Below are positions 27,027 through 34,292 of a stretch of 64,000 bases of DNA, piece after piece. The DNA is from Fimbriimonadaceae bacterium (GTDB lineage Bacteria; Armatimonadota; Fimbriimonadia; Fimbriimonadales; Fimbriimonadaceae): positions 62,001-126,000 of the forward strand of contig JAMLGR010000011.1 in the NCBI GenBank assembly GCA_023957775.1, in the 5' to 3' direction. The notes below the pieces were generated by a model. The model was not told the origin of the DNA and searched no databases. It worked only from the letters and a program-made list of their open reading frames with translations. A program made the position numbers and the translations under genes. Within the stretch, counting starts at the first letter, position 1. Each line of letters begins with the position of its first letter.

Positions 27027-27872
27027 ATGGGAAGGTTGGAACGATCTTGGAGCCTGGCGAAGCAGAGCTGGGCCGTGTTGCGTGGAAATCCGAAACTGGC
27101 GGTGTTCCCCGTGGTCTCGTCGGTCGCGATCCTCTTGGTGACCGCGAGCTTCTTTATTCCCCTGGTTGCGGCGGTCGGGCTGAAGAACCTCGAGCAACCG
27201 CCTGCCTACGCCTATGCCGTCACGTTCGCTTATTACCTCGTCAGCTACTTCGTGGTCGTGTTCTTCAACGCGGCCTTGATCCATTGCGCGAACGAGGCCC
27301 TGGAGGGCCGGAGCGCCGAGTTCGGAGACGGGATCCACGCGGCGATGAGCCGGCTGGGCCCGATTATCGGATGGTCCCTGCTCTCGGCGACGATCGGCAC
27401 GATCCTCAACGCGATTTCCGAGCGCCTCGGCATCGTCGGGCAGATCATCATCGGGCTCTTGGGCGCGGCGTGGAACATCGTCACGTTCTTCGCGGTGCCG
27501 ATGTTGGTGTTGAAGGGAGTCGGCCCCTTCGATGCCGTGAAGGGCTCTTGGGCGACCATCAAGAAGACGTGGGGCGAGACCCTGATCGGCAACGCAGGGG
27601 TTTCCCTGGCCGTGTTCGTGATGGCGATTCCGGCGGTGGTCTTGATCGTTGCGACGGCCTTCACCGGCATCGCGGCCCTCATCATCGGCGCAGTGGCCCT
27701 GTCCGTTCTCTACTGGGCGGTCCTCGCCGCCGTGGGGGCGTGCATGAACGGGATCTACACGACCGCGGTGTTCAGCTACGCGCAAAGCGGCGAGATTCCA
27801 AGCGGCTTCGACGGCGAGACGATCCGACAGGCGTTCACCCAGAAACCCGCCAAGAAGCGGCCCTGGGGATAG
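27027..27872 (+). CDS. DUF6159 family membrane protein
   Basis: 281 residues with about six membrane segments: FPVVSSVAILLVTASFFIPL, YLVSYFVVVFFNAALI, IIIGLLGAAWNIVTFFAVP, VSLAVFVMAIPAVVLIVATA and others. It opens MGRLERSWSLAKQSWAVLRG, the typical DUF6159 start, and ends in a basic tail (KPAKKRPWG). It has no known activity. Its stop touches the stop of rocD end to end (27872/27873), with no room for a terminator between them. Promoter and ATG spacing indicate a leaderless mRNA. Confidence 0.88.
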   Translation: MGRLERSWSLAKQSWAVLRGNPKLAVFPVVSSVAILLVTASFFIPLVAAVGLKNLEQPPAYAYAVTFAYYLVSYFVVVFFNAALIHCANEALEGRSAEFGDGIHAAMSRLGPIIGWSLLSATIGTILNAISERLGIVGQIIIGLLGAAWNIVTFFAVPMLVLKGVGPFDAVKGSWATIKKTWGETLIGNAGVSLAVFVMAIPAVVLIVATAFTGIAALIIGAVALSVLYWAVLAAVGACMNGIYTTAVFSYAQSGEIPSGFDGETIRQAFTQKPAKKRPWG

Positions 27873-29084
27873 CTAGTCTGGGGTCAGCGCGCGCTCGACC
27901 CTCGCCAGCAGATCGGCCAACGACCCGTCGTCGAGGATCAGGGGAGGCGCGAACCGGAACGTCCGGGAGCGCGTCTCCTTGGTCAGCACTCCGTGCTTGA
28001 GGAACGAACTCTGCAGCGCTTGGGTGTCCACCTCTGGGCGCACTTCGAGGCCTACCAGCAAGCCTCGTCCGCGCACGTCTTGGATCACGGAAGCCAACGG
28101 GCCTTTGGCCATCGCGCGCATCGCGTCGACCATTCGTTTGCCCTGGCAAGCCGAGTTGGCGGCCAGGTCGAGCTCGTCCATTTCGTCCATCGCGGCAACC
28201 GCCACCGAGCACGCGAGGGGATTGCCTCCAAACGTGCTTCCATGGTCTCCGGGTTCGAACACCTCCATCACTTTGCGCTTGCCGACCACGGCCGAGACCG
28301 GTAGGACGCCGCCGCCGAGCGCCTTGCCGAGGCACATGAGGTCCGGCTCCGCGTCCTCGTGCTGCCAGGCGAACTTCTTGCCGGTCCGGCAAAAACCCGT
28401 CTGGATCTCGTCCCAAACGAGCAGCACGTTGTGCTTGTCGCAAAGCCGCCTGAGACCGGCCATGAAGCCCTCCGGGGGGAAGAGAATCCCCGCCTCGGCC
28501 TGGATCGGTTCCATCAGCACCGCGCACGTGTTGGGCGTGATCGCCGCTTCCACGGCGTCCAGGTTCCCGAACTCGACGACTTTGAAGCCGGTGCCGTAGG
28601 GTCCGAAGAGATCCCGATACTGGGCTTCCGTGCTGAACCCGACGATCGTGGTCGTGCGCCCGTGGAAGTTGTTCTTCGCCACGAGGATTTCCGCGTTGTC
28701 CGGCTCGATCCCCTTCACCGAATACGCCCATTTGCGTGCGAGCTTGATCGCCGTCTCCACGGCCTCCGCGCCGGTGTTCATGGGGCAGGCCATGTCGGTC
28801 CCGGTGTATTCGCAGACCCTCTTGAGAAAGAGTGCCAGCTCGGTCGTGTACACCGCCCGGCTCGTGAGCGTCAGCTTTTCGAGCTGCGCCTTGGCGGCCG
28901 CGACGACGGCCGGTGAGGCGTGGCCGTTCGCCACGGCCGAGTAGGAACCGATGCAGTCGAAGTACCGTTTGTCGCTGCCATCCCACACGTAAAGTCCCTC
29001 TCCGCGGACGATGTTCACGGGAAGAGGGTGGTAGTTGTGGGTTCCGTAGCGCTCGGTCATGGCGAGGACTTCGTCGTCTCTCAT
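27873..29084 (-). CDS. rocD: Ornithine aminotransferase (ornithine--oxo-acid transaminase)
   Basis: 403 residues, standard length. A class III PLP enzyme: YGTHNYHPLPVNIVRGEG is the ornithine aminotransferase start, then MNTGAEAVETAIKLARKW, FHGRTTTIVGFST, LLVWDEIQTGFCRTGKKFAW and the PLP-lysine motif CLGKALGGGVLPVSA. It converts ornithine and a 2-oxoacid to glutamate semialdehyde and an amino acid, linking arginine, proline and glutamate. GGAGG lies only one base before ATG 29084, which is too close for ordinary use; ATG at codon 9 is an alternative. It stands alone; no arginase or proline gene is present. Confidence 0.95.
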   Translation of the reverse strand: MRDDEVLAMTERYGTHNYHPLPVNIVRGEGLYVWDGSDKRYFDCIGSYSAVANGHASPAVVAAAKAQLEKLTLTSRAVYTTELALFLKRVCEYTGTDMACPMNTGAEAVETAIKLARKWAYSVKGIEPDNAEILVAKNNFHGRTTTIVGFSTEAQYRDLFGPYGTGFKVVEFGNLDAVEAAITPNTCAVLMEPIQAEAGILFPPEGFMAGLRRLCDKHNVLLVWDEIQTGFCRTGKKFAWQHEDAEPDLMCLGKALGGGVLPVSAVVGKRKVMEVFEPGDHGSTFGGNPLACSVAVAAMDEMDELDLAANSACQGKRMVDAMRAMAKGPLASVIQDVRGRGLLVGLEVRPEVDTQALQSSFLKHGVLTKETRSRTFRFAPPLILDDGSLADLLARVERALTPD

Positions 29085-29229
29085 GCCTCCATGATGGATG
29101 TTAGCAAGGGGGTTTGTGAACCCCCGCGGCGAGAGATCCTCCTGGAGGCCCTGGAACGATCGGTTGCCATTGTGTCCATTTGTTGCTATCTTGTTGGGGG
29201 ATCGAAACTCTTATCCAAATGGTGCAATA

Positions 29230-30645
29230 GTGCGGAGTTGCTCGTATCGTTCATTGAAGTTCGTAGTCGGCTTCCTCTTCCTGTTCGTCTGGCTGGGAGG
29301 CTGCGGGGGCAATTCGGGTTGTCCCAACAACGACGATCCCGTGACAAATCTCGAGATCGCCTACAGGCTTATCATTGACGACTGGGTGGTCAAGCCGGGC
29401 GATGCCTTTGAAGTCCAACTCGAACTGAAGGAGCCGACCCCGGAGTTCTTGCAAGTGGCCCACTCGATTCGGGTGACGCACGACTCGCCCTCCATTGGCA
29501 CATCCCCGTGGCTGGCCAACTACCCCGGCGGCACGAACTGGCCGCAGTACGAGATGTTCAACACCTCCGTCGAGCTGGGCGCGCCGGACCACGTCATCCA
29601 CTTCCAGGTCCAGATTCTCGACGCCAACGGGAACGACCTCAACGATCTCGACCCCAAGTACCACTACTCGGGAAGTGACGGTCTCTTGAACGTCAGGACG
29701 CCGGACGCGTCGGACTACGACATCCACCTCCAGGGCAACGCCCAGCACTTTCTGGATTGGAACCCCTACAAGCTGCATCTGGCCGTCGCCAACATTCCGG
29801 ACGACACGCATCACCTGCGGGTCCTGCCGGGTGGTTCTGGGCTGAACTCGGTCCAGGTGCCGGTGGGAGACGTGCTCGACGGGCAAACGACCGTCGACTT
29901 CAACCTCCCGCAAGGCTCGACGACGTTTTCCGTCCGCTGGGAGTACCTCGACGGTCGCGTGATTCGATTTGGCAACCATGACCAGATGGTCGTCGACACT
30001 CAGGCCGGAGGAGGTCCCCAGGCCACGATCAGTTGGGACCCTTGGATACTCAAGCCCGGTGAACAGGCGACGGTGACGATCCGGTTCGCGGCTCCCTGCA
30101 ACCAGGACAGCACCTACCAGTTCGTCTCAGGCACGGCGACGTTCCAACCCAGCGAGATCCAGATTCCGGCCGGCCAAACGGAAGCAAGCTTGACGATGAT
30201 CGAGAATGGTTCGCGGTTCGGCAGATTTACCGTCTTTTCGACCGCAGCTTGCCACAGCTTCAATGGGAACTACGATTACTTCTGTTTGCCCGCCGGGACC
30301 GACGCGTTCCAGAGGTTCTACGGCCCGGTGGTGAGCAACCGAGGGGCCCACGGCAATCTGGAGATCAACGGTCAGTACTCCATCCTTGGCGACGCTGGGG
30401 CGATGCACAACGACGCGAGTTGGGTGTTCACCTACATCCAAGACGGACCCATCTACTTGGTCGCCCATGTCACGACCCCTGGATTCCCACATGTGGGGAC
30501 CTTCCAGGGCCCCGACGGCCAATACCAGTACGACCTTCGGCCGTATTCCACGGCTCCCTATGCCAACCAACTGTTGGGAACTCTGCGCTTGATTCGGCCC
30601 GACGCCACCGACGAGACGTTCACGTTCAGCCTTCCCAAGGAGTAG
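29230..30645 (+). CDS. Secreted lipoprotein of unknown family
   Basis: 471 residues if started at GTG 29230; TTG 29254 (giving MKFVVGFLFLFVWLGGCGG) is equally possible. The hydrophobic segment ends in a lipobox, WLGGC, so it is probably a membrane-anchored lipoprotein. The mature part is beta-rich, with two Ig- or CalX-like segments. VVKPGDAFEVQLELKEPTPE and WILKPGEQATVTIRFAAP are internal echoes of each other, each opening a unit. Four or more cysteines occur in the second half (PCNQD, TAACHSF, YFCLP). The upstream 140 bp is less GC-rich than the surroundings. I do not recognise the family. Confidence 0.7.
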   Translation: MRSCSYRSLKFVVGFLFLFVWLGGCGGNSGCPNNDDPVTNLEIAYRLIIDDWVVKPGDAFEVQLELKEPTPEFLQVAHSIRVTHDSPSIGTSPWLANYPGGTNWPQYEMFNTSVELGAPDHVIHFQVQILDANGNDLNDLDPKYHYSGSDGLLNVRTPDASDYDIHLQGNAQHFLDWNPYKLHLAVANIPDDTHHLRVLPGGSGLNSVQVPVGDVLDGQTTVDFNLPQGSTTFSVRWEYLDGRVIRFGNHDQMVVDTQAGGGPQATISWDPWILKPGEQATVTIRFAAPCNQDSTYQFVSGTATFQPSEIQIPAGQTEASLTMIENGSRFGRFTVFSTAACHSFNGNYDYFCLPAGTDAFQRFYGPVVSNRGAHGNLEINGQYSILGDAGAMHNDASWVFTYIQDGPIYLVAHVTTPGFPHVGTFQGPDGQYQYDLRPYSTAPYANQLLGTLRLIRPDATDETFTFSLPKE

Positions 30646-30728
30646 CTCGACCGACACGAAGGGTCGCGGTTGCGGTGCCTTCAAGGAATCGTCGCGGAGG
30701 AGGTCTCTCCCCCGGCTGGGTTCCCGAG

Positions 30729-31391
30729 CTACTGTTTGATGGGACGAATCTTGATGTTGCGGAACGAGACGACCCCATGGTCGCCTTGGATCGCGATGCG
30801 GCCGATCCGCTTCGATGCGAACATCTCGTGCTCGGCGAATTTGCTTTTGGCGACTCGGGCCTTGAAGTCGTCGCTGTCAAGCACGAAATCGTAGTACTTC
30901 ACGCCGTTCACATCGGTCTCGCAGTGTTTCGGGGTGACGAGCAGGCGGATCTCGTTCCACTCGCCCACGGGCTTGGTCGAGTCCTTGTCGGAGCTGTAGA
31001 GCTGGTACAACCAGCCAGACTTCTGGGCCGCTTCGTTCGCCCCGTTGTCGTAGATCTGCACCTCGGGGCCGCTGTGCCAGGTGGCCTCTCCCGTGTCCTG
31101 CACGTGGAACATGATCCCGCTGTTGCCGCCCGGGGTGAGTTTGAAGTCGACGATCAGCTCGAACCAGTCGTATTGGTCGTCGGTGACGATGTCTCCGGCC
31201 TTGCCCGGGTCTTCGGAGGTGAGCGCGCCATCCTTGACGACCCAGCCGGATCCGATCCCCTCCTTCATGAAGTTGTGCCAACCATGGGTGGTCTTTCCGT
31301 CGAACAGGAGCTTCCACCCCGCTTTGACCTCCGCGTCGGAGAGCGTGTTGGGAGCTTGGAGGGCGATGAGTGCGACGAGGGCCGTGAGCAT
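30729..31391 (-). CDS. DUF1080 (3-keto-disaccharide hydrolase-type) secreted protein
   Basis: 220 residues from ATG 31391, with signal peptide MLTALVALIALQAP. The jelly-roll DUF1080 pattern is clear: GWKLLFDGKTTHGWHNF, WFELIVDFKLTPGGNSGIMF, GPEVQIYDN and IGRIAIQGDHGVVSFRNIKI. Members have been shown to hydrolyse 3-keto sugars, acting after 3-dehydrogenases, some of which are Gfo/Idh enzymes; one Tat-exported Gfo/Idh protein is at 4900-6279 but not adjacent. CACAAT lies 6 nt before the ATG. Exported, likely periplasmic. Confidence 0.9.
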   Translation of the reverse strand: MLTALVALIALQAPNTLSDAEVKAGWKLLFDGKTTHGWHNFMKEGIGSGWVVKDGALTSEDPGKAGDIVTDDQYDWFELIVDFKLTPGGNSGIMFHVQDTGEATWHSGPEVQIYDNGANEAAQKSGWLYQLYSSDKDSTKPVGEWNEIRLLVTPKHCETDVNGVKYYDFVLDSDDFKARVAKSKFAEHEMFASKRIGRIAIQGDHGVVSFRNIKIRPIKQ

Positions 31392-31397
31392 GGTTCC

Positions 31398-31403
31398 ATT
31401 GTG
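31398..31403 (-). promoter_or_regulatory. -10-like element (CACAAT)
   Basis: CACAAT on the minus strand, 6 nt before ATG 31391; it keeps the A and final T of the TANNNT pattern but not the first T. Confidence 0.3.
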
Positions 31404-31436
31404 CACCTTGGAGGCGCGCAGAGGGAAGGGTGTTGC

Positions 31437-31463
31437 ACGCAAGGAACACAAAGGGCGCAAGGG
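31437..31463. repeat. Nonamer microrepeat
   Basis: Three 9-bp units (ACGCAAGGA, ACACAAAGG, GCGCAAGGG) in the 80-bp gap upstream of the DUF1080 gene. Degenerate, low significance alone. Confidence 0.4.
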
Positions 31464-31471
31464 GAGGGGTT

Positions 31472-31825
31472 TCACGCTCTTAGAATCTTGAGGATCAGGG
31501 TTGCGAATTCGGGGTCCTTGAGGTCGAGCACGAGGTCCGCGCCGGCGCCGTACGCGTCGAGGATCTCATCGAAGTCCGGGTCGATCTTCGCCACGATGAC
31601 CATCGCGTGAGCCAGGGTCGGCTCGGCGCGCACTTCGGAAAGTGCCCCGAGACGGCCGAACTCGGGTTCCTCGAAAGGGACGACGAGGGCCGAGACGCTT
31701 GGGCTCTTCATCTCCATCCATGCCGCTCGAACAGACTCGAAGCGTCGTACGTCGAGACCCTTGCGGCGGATGCCCCTGGCGATGTGGTGCGAGAGAAACT
31801 CGTCGGGATACACCACGATGAGCAT
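31472..31825 (-). CDS. Degenerate response-regulator receiver-like protein
   Basis: 117 residues, one CheY-like domain and no output domain. It begins MLIVVYPDEFLSHHIARGIR, and the fold continues to VIVAKIDPD and LVLDLKDPE. The residue expected to be the phosphorylated Asp, at the end of the third strand (SALVVPFEEPE), is Pro50, so it cannot be phosphorylated in the standard way. It may be a pseudo-receiver, acting by binding. TAGACT lies 6 nt before ATG 31825. It sits 9 nt downstream of the pirin stop. Family likely, function unknown. Confidence 0.65.
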   Translation of the reverse strand: MLIVVYPDEFLSHHIARGIRRKGLDVRRFESVRAAWMEMKSPSVSALVVPFEEPEFGRLGALSEVRAEPTLAHAMVIVAKIDPDFDEILDAYGAGADLVLDLKDPEFATLILKILRA

Positions 31826-31831
31826 GCACCG

Positions 31832-31837
31832 AGTCTA
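31832..31837 (-). promoter_or_regulatory. -10 element (TAGACT), probable leaderless start
   Basis: TAGACT on the minus strand, exactly 6 nt before ATG 31825; it overlaps the 3' end of the pirin gene, implying an own promoter inside an apparent operon. Confidence 0.5.
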
Positions 31838-32743
31838 GCGCGTGTCGGCCGCCTCCAAGAAGGTGCCTTCGTTCAGATCTTTGATCGCCCGCTTGATTTC
31901 GTCGTTCGTGTTCATCACGATCGGGCCGTACCAGGCGACGGGCTCTTTGAGCGGCTTGCCCGAGACCAACAGGAACCGCAATCCCTCTTCGCCCGCCTGC
32001 ACCACGATCTCGTCGCCGCTCGAAAACTGCACGAGAGAGCGGTTCTTCACCTCCGAGGGCTGGATCGAACCGTCGATCCCCTCGGTGGGCACGGGTTGGG
32101 GATCGGAAGCGTTGGCGAACACGCCTTCGCCCGCAAAGACGTACGCGAACGCCTGGCGGCGGGTGTCCATGGGCAGCACCTTGCGCACCCCAGGGGGAAT
32201 GGAGACGTCGAGGTAGATCGGGTCGGCGGCGATGCCGTCCACCGAGCCGCGCTTGCCCCAAAAATCGCCGGCCACGACGCGCACTTTGGTGCCGTCGTCG
32301 TCGATCACTTCTGGGATCTCCGCGGACTTGATCTCCTGGTAGTGGGGGGCCGTCATCTTGAGTGACGAGGGGAGGTTGGCCCAGAGCTGGAACCCATGCA
32401 TGCGTCCCTGGGCGTCGCCTTTGGGCATCTCTTGGTGGATGATCCCGCGCCCGGCGGTCATCCACTGGATGTCGCCCGCTTCGATCGCCCCCCGGTTGCC
32501 CATCGAGTCGCCGTGCTCGACGGTTCCGGCGAGCACGTAGGTGATCGTCTCGATGCCGCGATGGGGATGCCACGGGAACCCAGCCAGATACTGGTCCGGA
32601 TCGTCGTTGCGGAAGTCGTCGAGGAGCAGGAAGGGGTCGAACGCGTTGGTCTCGTGGAAGCCAAATGCCCGTTGAAGGTGCACCCCGGCACCCTCCAGGG
32701 TCGGCTTGGTCTGGATCACACGCTCGACGGGTCGGATGGACAT
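31835..32743 (-). CDS. Pirin family protein
   Basis: 302 residues, bicupin. The N-terminal pirin motif FPWHPHRGIETITYVLAGTV and GDIQWMTAGRGIIHQEMP supply the three His and one Glu that bind metal. The C-terminal cupin follows (LDVSIPPGVRKVLP, AFAYVFAGEG). Some pirins oxidise flavonols such as quercetin, others regulate transcription; the metal site is intact, so activity is possible. The gap to the next gene is short, but that gene has its own -10. Upstream, 117 bp separate it from the divergent EamA exporter and contain a heptamer repeat. Confidence 0.93.
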   Translation of the reverse strand: MSIRPVERVIQTKPTLEGAGVHLQRAFGFHETNAFDPFLLLDDFRNDDPDQYLAGFPWHPHRGIETITYVLAGTVEHGDSMGNRGAIEAGDIQWMTAGRGIIHQEMPKGDAQGRMHGFQLWANLPSSLKMTAPHYQEIKSAEIPEVIDDDGTKVRVVAGDFWGKRGSVDGIAADPIYLDVSIPPGVRKVLPMDTRRQAFAYVFAGEGVFANASDPQPVPTEGIDGSIQPSEVKNRSLVQFSSGDEIVVQAGEEGLRFLLVSGKPLKEPVAWYGPIVMNTNDEIKRAIKDLNEGTFLEAADTR

Positions 32744-32791
32744 GGTTTATTCGACGCACGCGCAAGGCTTCGTGTTGCGACCGTCCCGTTT

Positions 32792-32840
32792 CCCGACTCC
32801 CGACTCCCGATTCCCGTCCCCCGACTCCCGATTCCCGTCC
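32792..32840. repeat. Seven-unit heptamer repeat in a promoter region
   Basis: Seven contiguous 7-bp units of the form CCCGACT, CCCGATT or CCCGTCC. The array lies between the divergent pirin and EamA genes and covers the position where the -35 of the EamA promoter (-10 at 32849) should be. Repeat-number changes could alter expression. Confidence 0.85.
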
Positions 32841-32848
32841 CCCTGAGG

Positions 32849-32854
32849 TACGTT
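32849..32854 (+). promoter_or_regulatory. -10 element (TACGTT), probable leaderless start
   Basis: TACGTT ends 6 nt before GTG 32861, immediately downstream of the heptamer repeat. Confidence 0.5.
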
Positions 32855-32860
32855 CAGCGG

Positions 32861-33706
32861 GTGTCACCCCGCACGTTGGCGCTTGTGGCTCTCACCTTGG
32901 TCGCGTTCGCGTCGAACTCGCTGCTGTGCCGACTTGCGCTGCGCGATGGGGCGATCGACTGGGCCAGCTTTACGTCGATTCGCCTTGCTTCGGGTGCGGT
33001 CGCGCTGTGGATTCTGGTGGCCGTTCCGCGGCGGAGGTCTCCGCTCGCGGAAGGGTCGGCCCGAATGGCGGGCGCACTCGTTCTCTATGCCGTCGCGTTC
33101 TCGTTCGCGTATCTGGAGCTCAACGCGGGAACCGGCGCGCTGGTCCTGTTCGGCGCGGTGCAGGCCACCATGATCGCCGCGGGGATCGTCGGCGGGGAGC
33201 GACCCACCGCGTGGGAGTGGCTGGGGCTCGCGGGTGCTGTGGGAGGTTTGGTGTACCTCGTTTCCCCCGGGTTGGAGGCGCCGGATCCCCTGGGTGCGGC
33301 GTCGATGGCCATGGCCGGCGTCGCGTGGGGCTTCTACTCCCTGTGGGGCCGCGGCGTGCCTCAACCAGGAGCCGCCACCGCCGGGAACTTTGTGCGCGCG
33401 GCCCCGTTTGGACTGATCCCCCTGGCTCTGCTCGCGCGCCAACTCCACGTGACGTCCGAAGGAGTTTTGCTTGCTGCAGTATCCGGCGCCTTCACCTCGG
33501 GCGTCGGCTATGTGATCTGGTATCAGGCGCTGCGTGGATTGACCGCGACGCGGGCCGCGGTGGTGCAGTTGGCCGTCCCGATCGTCGCAGCGTTCGGCGG
33601 GGTGTTGTTGCTCGGAGAGTCGCTGACGTGGCGCCTGGGACTCGCATCGGTCGTGACGCTGGGTGGTGTGGGAATCGCCGTGTTCGGCAGAAGCCGTAGA
33701 CGGTAA
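32861..33706 (+). CDS. EamA/DMT family transporter
   Basis: 281 residues from GTG 32861, about ten membrane segments in two EamA repeats, typical of drug/metabolite exporters. Examples: TLALVALTLVAFASNSLLCR, GGLVYLVSPGLEAPDP, AVSGAFTSGVGYVIWYQALR and VVQLAVPIVAAFGGVLLLGE; the last is the signature of the second repeat. Substrates of such proteins are amino acids or other small metabolites and cannot be named. Upstream in-frame sequence is the heptamer repeat and pirin antisense, so the GTG is the sensible start. It is followed by a REP-like palindrome. Confidence 0.9.
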   Translation: MSPRTLALVALTLVAFASNSLLCRLALRDGAIDWASFTSIRLASGAVALWILVAVPRRRSPLAEGSARMAGALVLYAVAFSFAYLELNAGTGALVLFGAVQATMIAAGIVGGERPTAWEWLGLAGAVGGLVYLVSPGLEAPDPLGAASMAMAGVAWGFYSLWGRGVPQPGAATAGNFVRAAPFGLIPLALLARQLHVTSEGVLLAAVSGAFTSGVGYVIWYQALRGLTATRAAVVQLAVPIVAAFGGVLLLGESLTWRLGLASVVTLGGVGIAVFGRSRRR

Positions 33707-33780
33707 CACTGCGGCATGCGCAGGAGGTTCGCCCCAGTGGCGATGGCTGGAAAGCGGATGGCGGCCGGCTGCAATCCATC

Positions 33781-33807
33781 GGGTTCCACGCCCGCTGGAC
33801 GGGCGTG
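33781..33807. repeat. REP-like palindromic repeat, single copy
   Basis: CCACGCCCGCT and GACGGGCGTG flank a short loop. The copy lies between the convergent EamA and stalk-domain genes, as at the other four loci of this repeat. Confidence 0.8.
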
Positions 33808-33858
33808 ATGAAACTTGCCTCCGAAGGTGTCCGCTCAAAGAGGCCGATGACTCGATGC

Positions 33859-34230
33859 CTAGCGGGGCGGGGCGTCGATGTGGACCGTGCGCCCGTCCGG
33901 ATCCCACCGGACGGTGGCTCCCAGGGTCTCGCTGATGAATCGGATCGGGACCAACAGGCGTCCCTCGACCACCTTGACCCCTTGATCGATGGCTCGGGTC
34001 TGGCCGTTCACCGTCACCGTGCGGTCCGCGATGGACATCTCGATGTGCAGGGTGTCCTTGTCGATGGTCACGGCGGTGACCAGCGGTGTCCACTCGACGC
34101 GCGCGCCCATCTTCTCGAACACGCCCCGCACCGGGACCAGCACCCGCGAGTGGGCGATGAGCGGCTGCTGGTCGGGGAAGGTGACCCGCTCTTGGTTGAC
34201 GTAGACGTCGATGGGTGGAAGAAACAGCAT
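33859..34230 (-). CDS. Stalk-domain (copper amine oxidase N-like) protein
   Basis: 123 residues. Two repeats of the Cu_amine_oxidN1/stalk domain: LIAHSRVLVPVRGVFEKMG with VEWTPLVTAVTI, and KVVEGRLLVPIRFISETLG with VRWDPDGRTVHI. This domain usually occurs at the surface attached to a catalytic partner. Here it stands alone and without a signal peptide from ATG 34230. The start lies 62 bp from the divergent beta-lactamase-like gene. It may be a fragment of a larger protein or a free domain. Metal binding should not be assumed; the domain is named for position only. Confidence 0.8.
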   Translation of the reverse strand: MLFLPPIDVYVNQERVTFPDQQPLIAHSRVLVPVRGVFEKMGARVEWTPLVTAVTIDKDTLHIEMSIADRTVTVNGQTRAIDQGVKVVEGRLLVPIRFISETLGATVRWDPDGRTVHIDAPPR

Positions 34231-34280
34231 GGCTGAGCCTTACTACGCCCGCTCCAGCGGATATCGCGGGTTTGCAACGG

Positions 34281-34286
34281 TATTCT
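34281..34286 (+). promoter_or_regulatory. -10 element (TATTCT), probable leaderless start
   Basis: TATTCT ends exactly 6 nt before ATG 34293. Confidence 0.5.
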
Positions 34287-34292
34287 CGCGCC

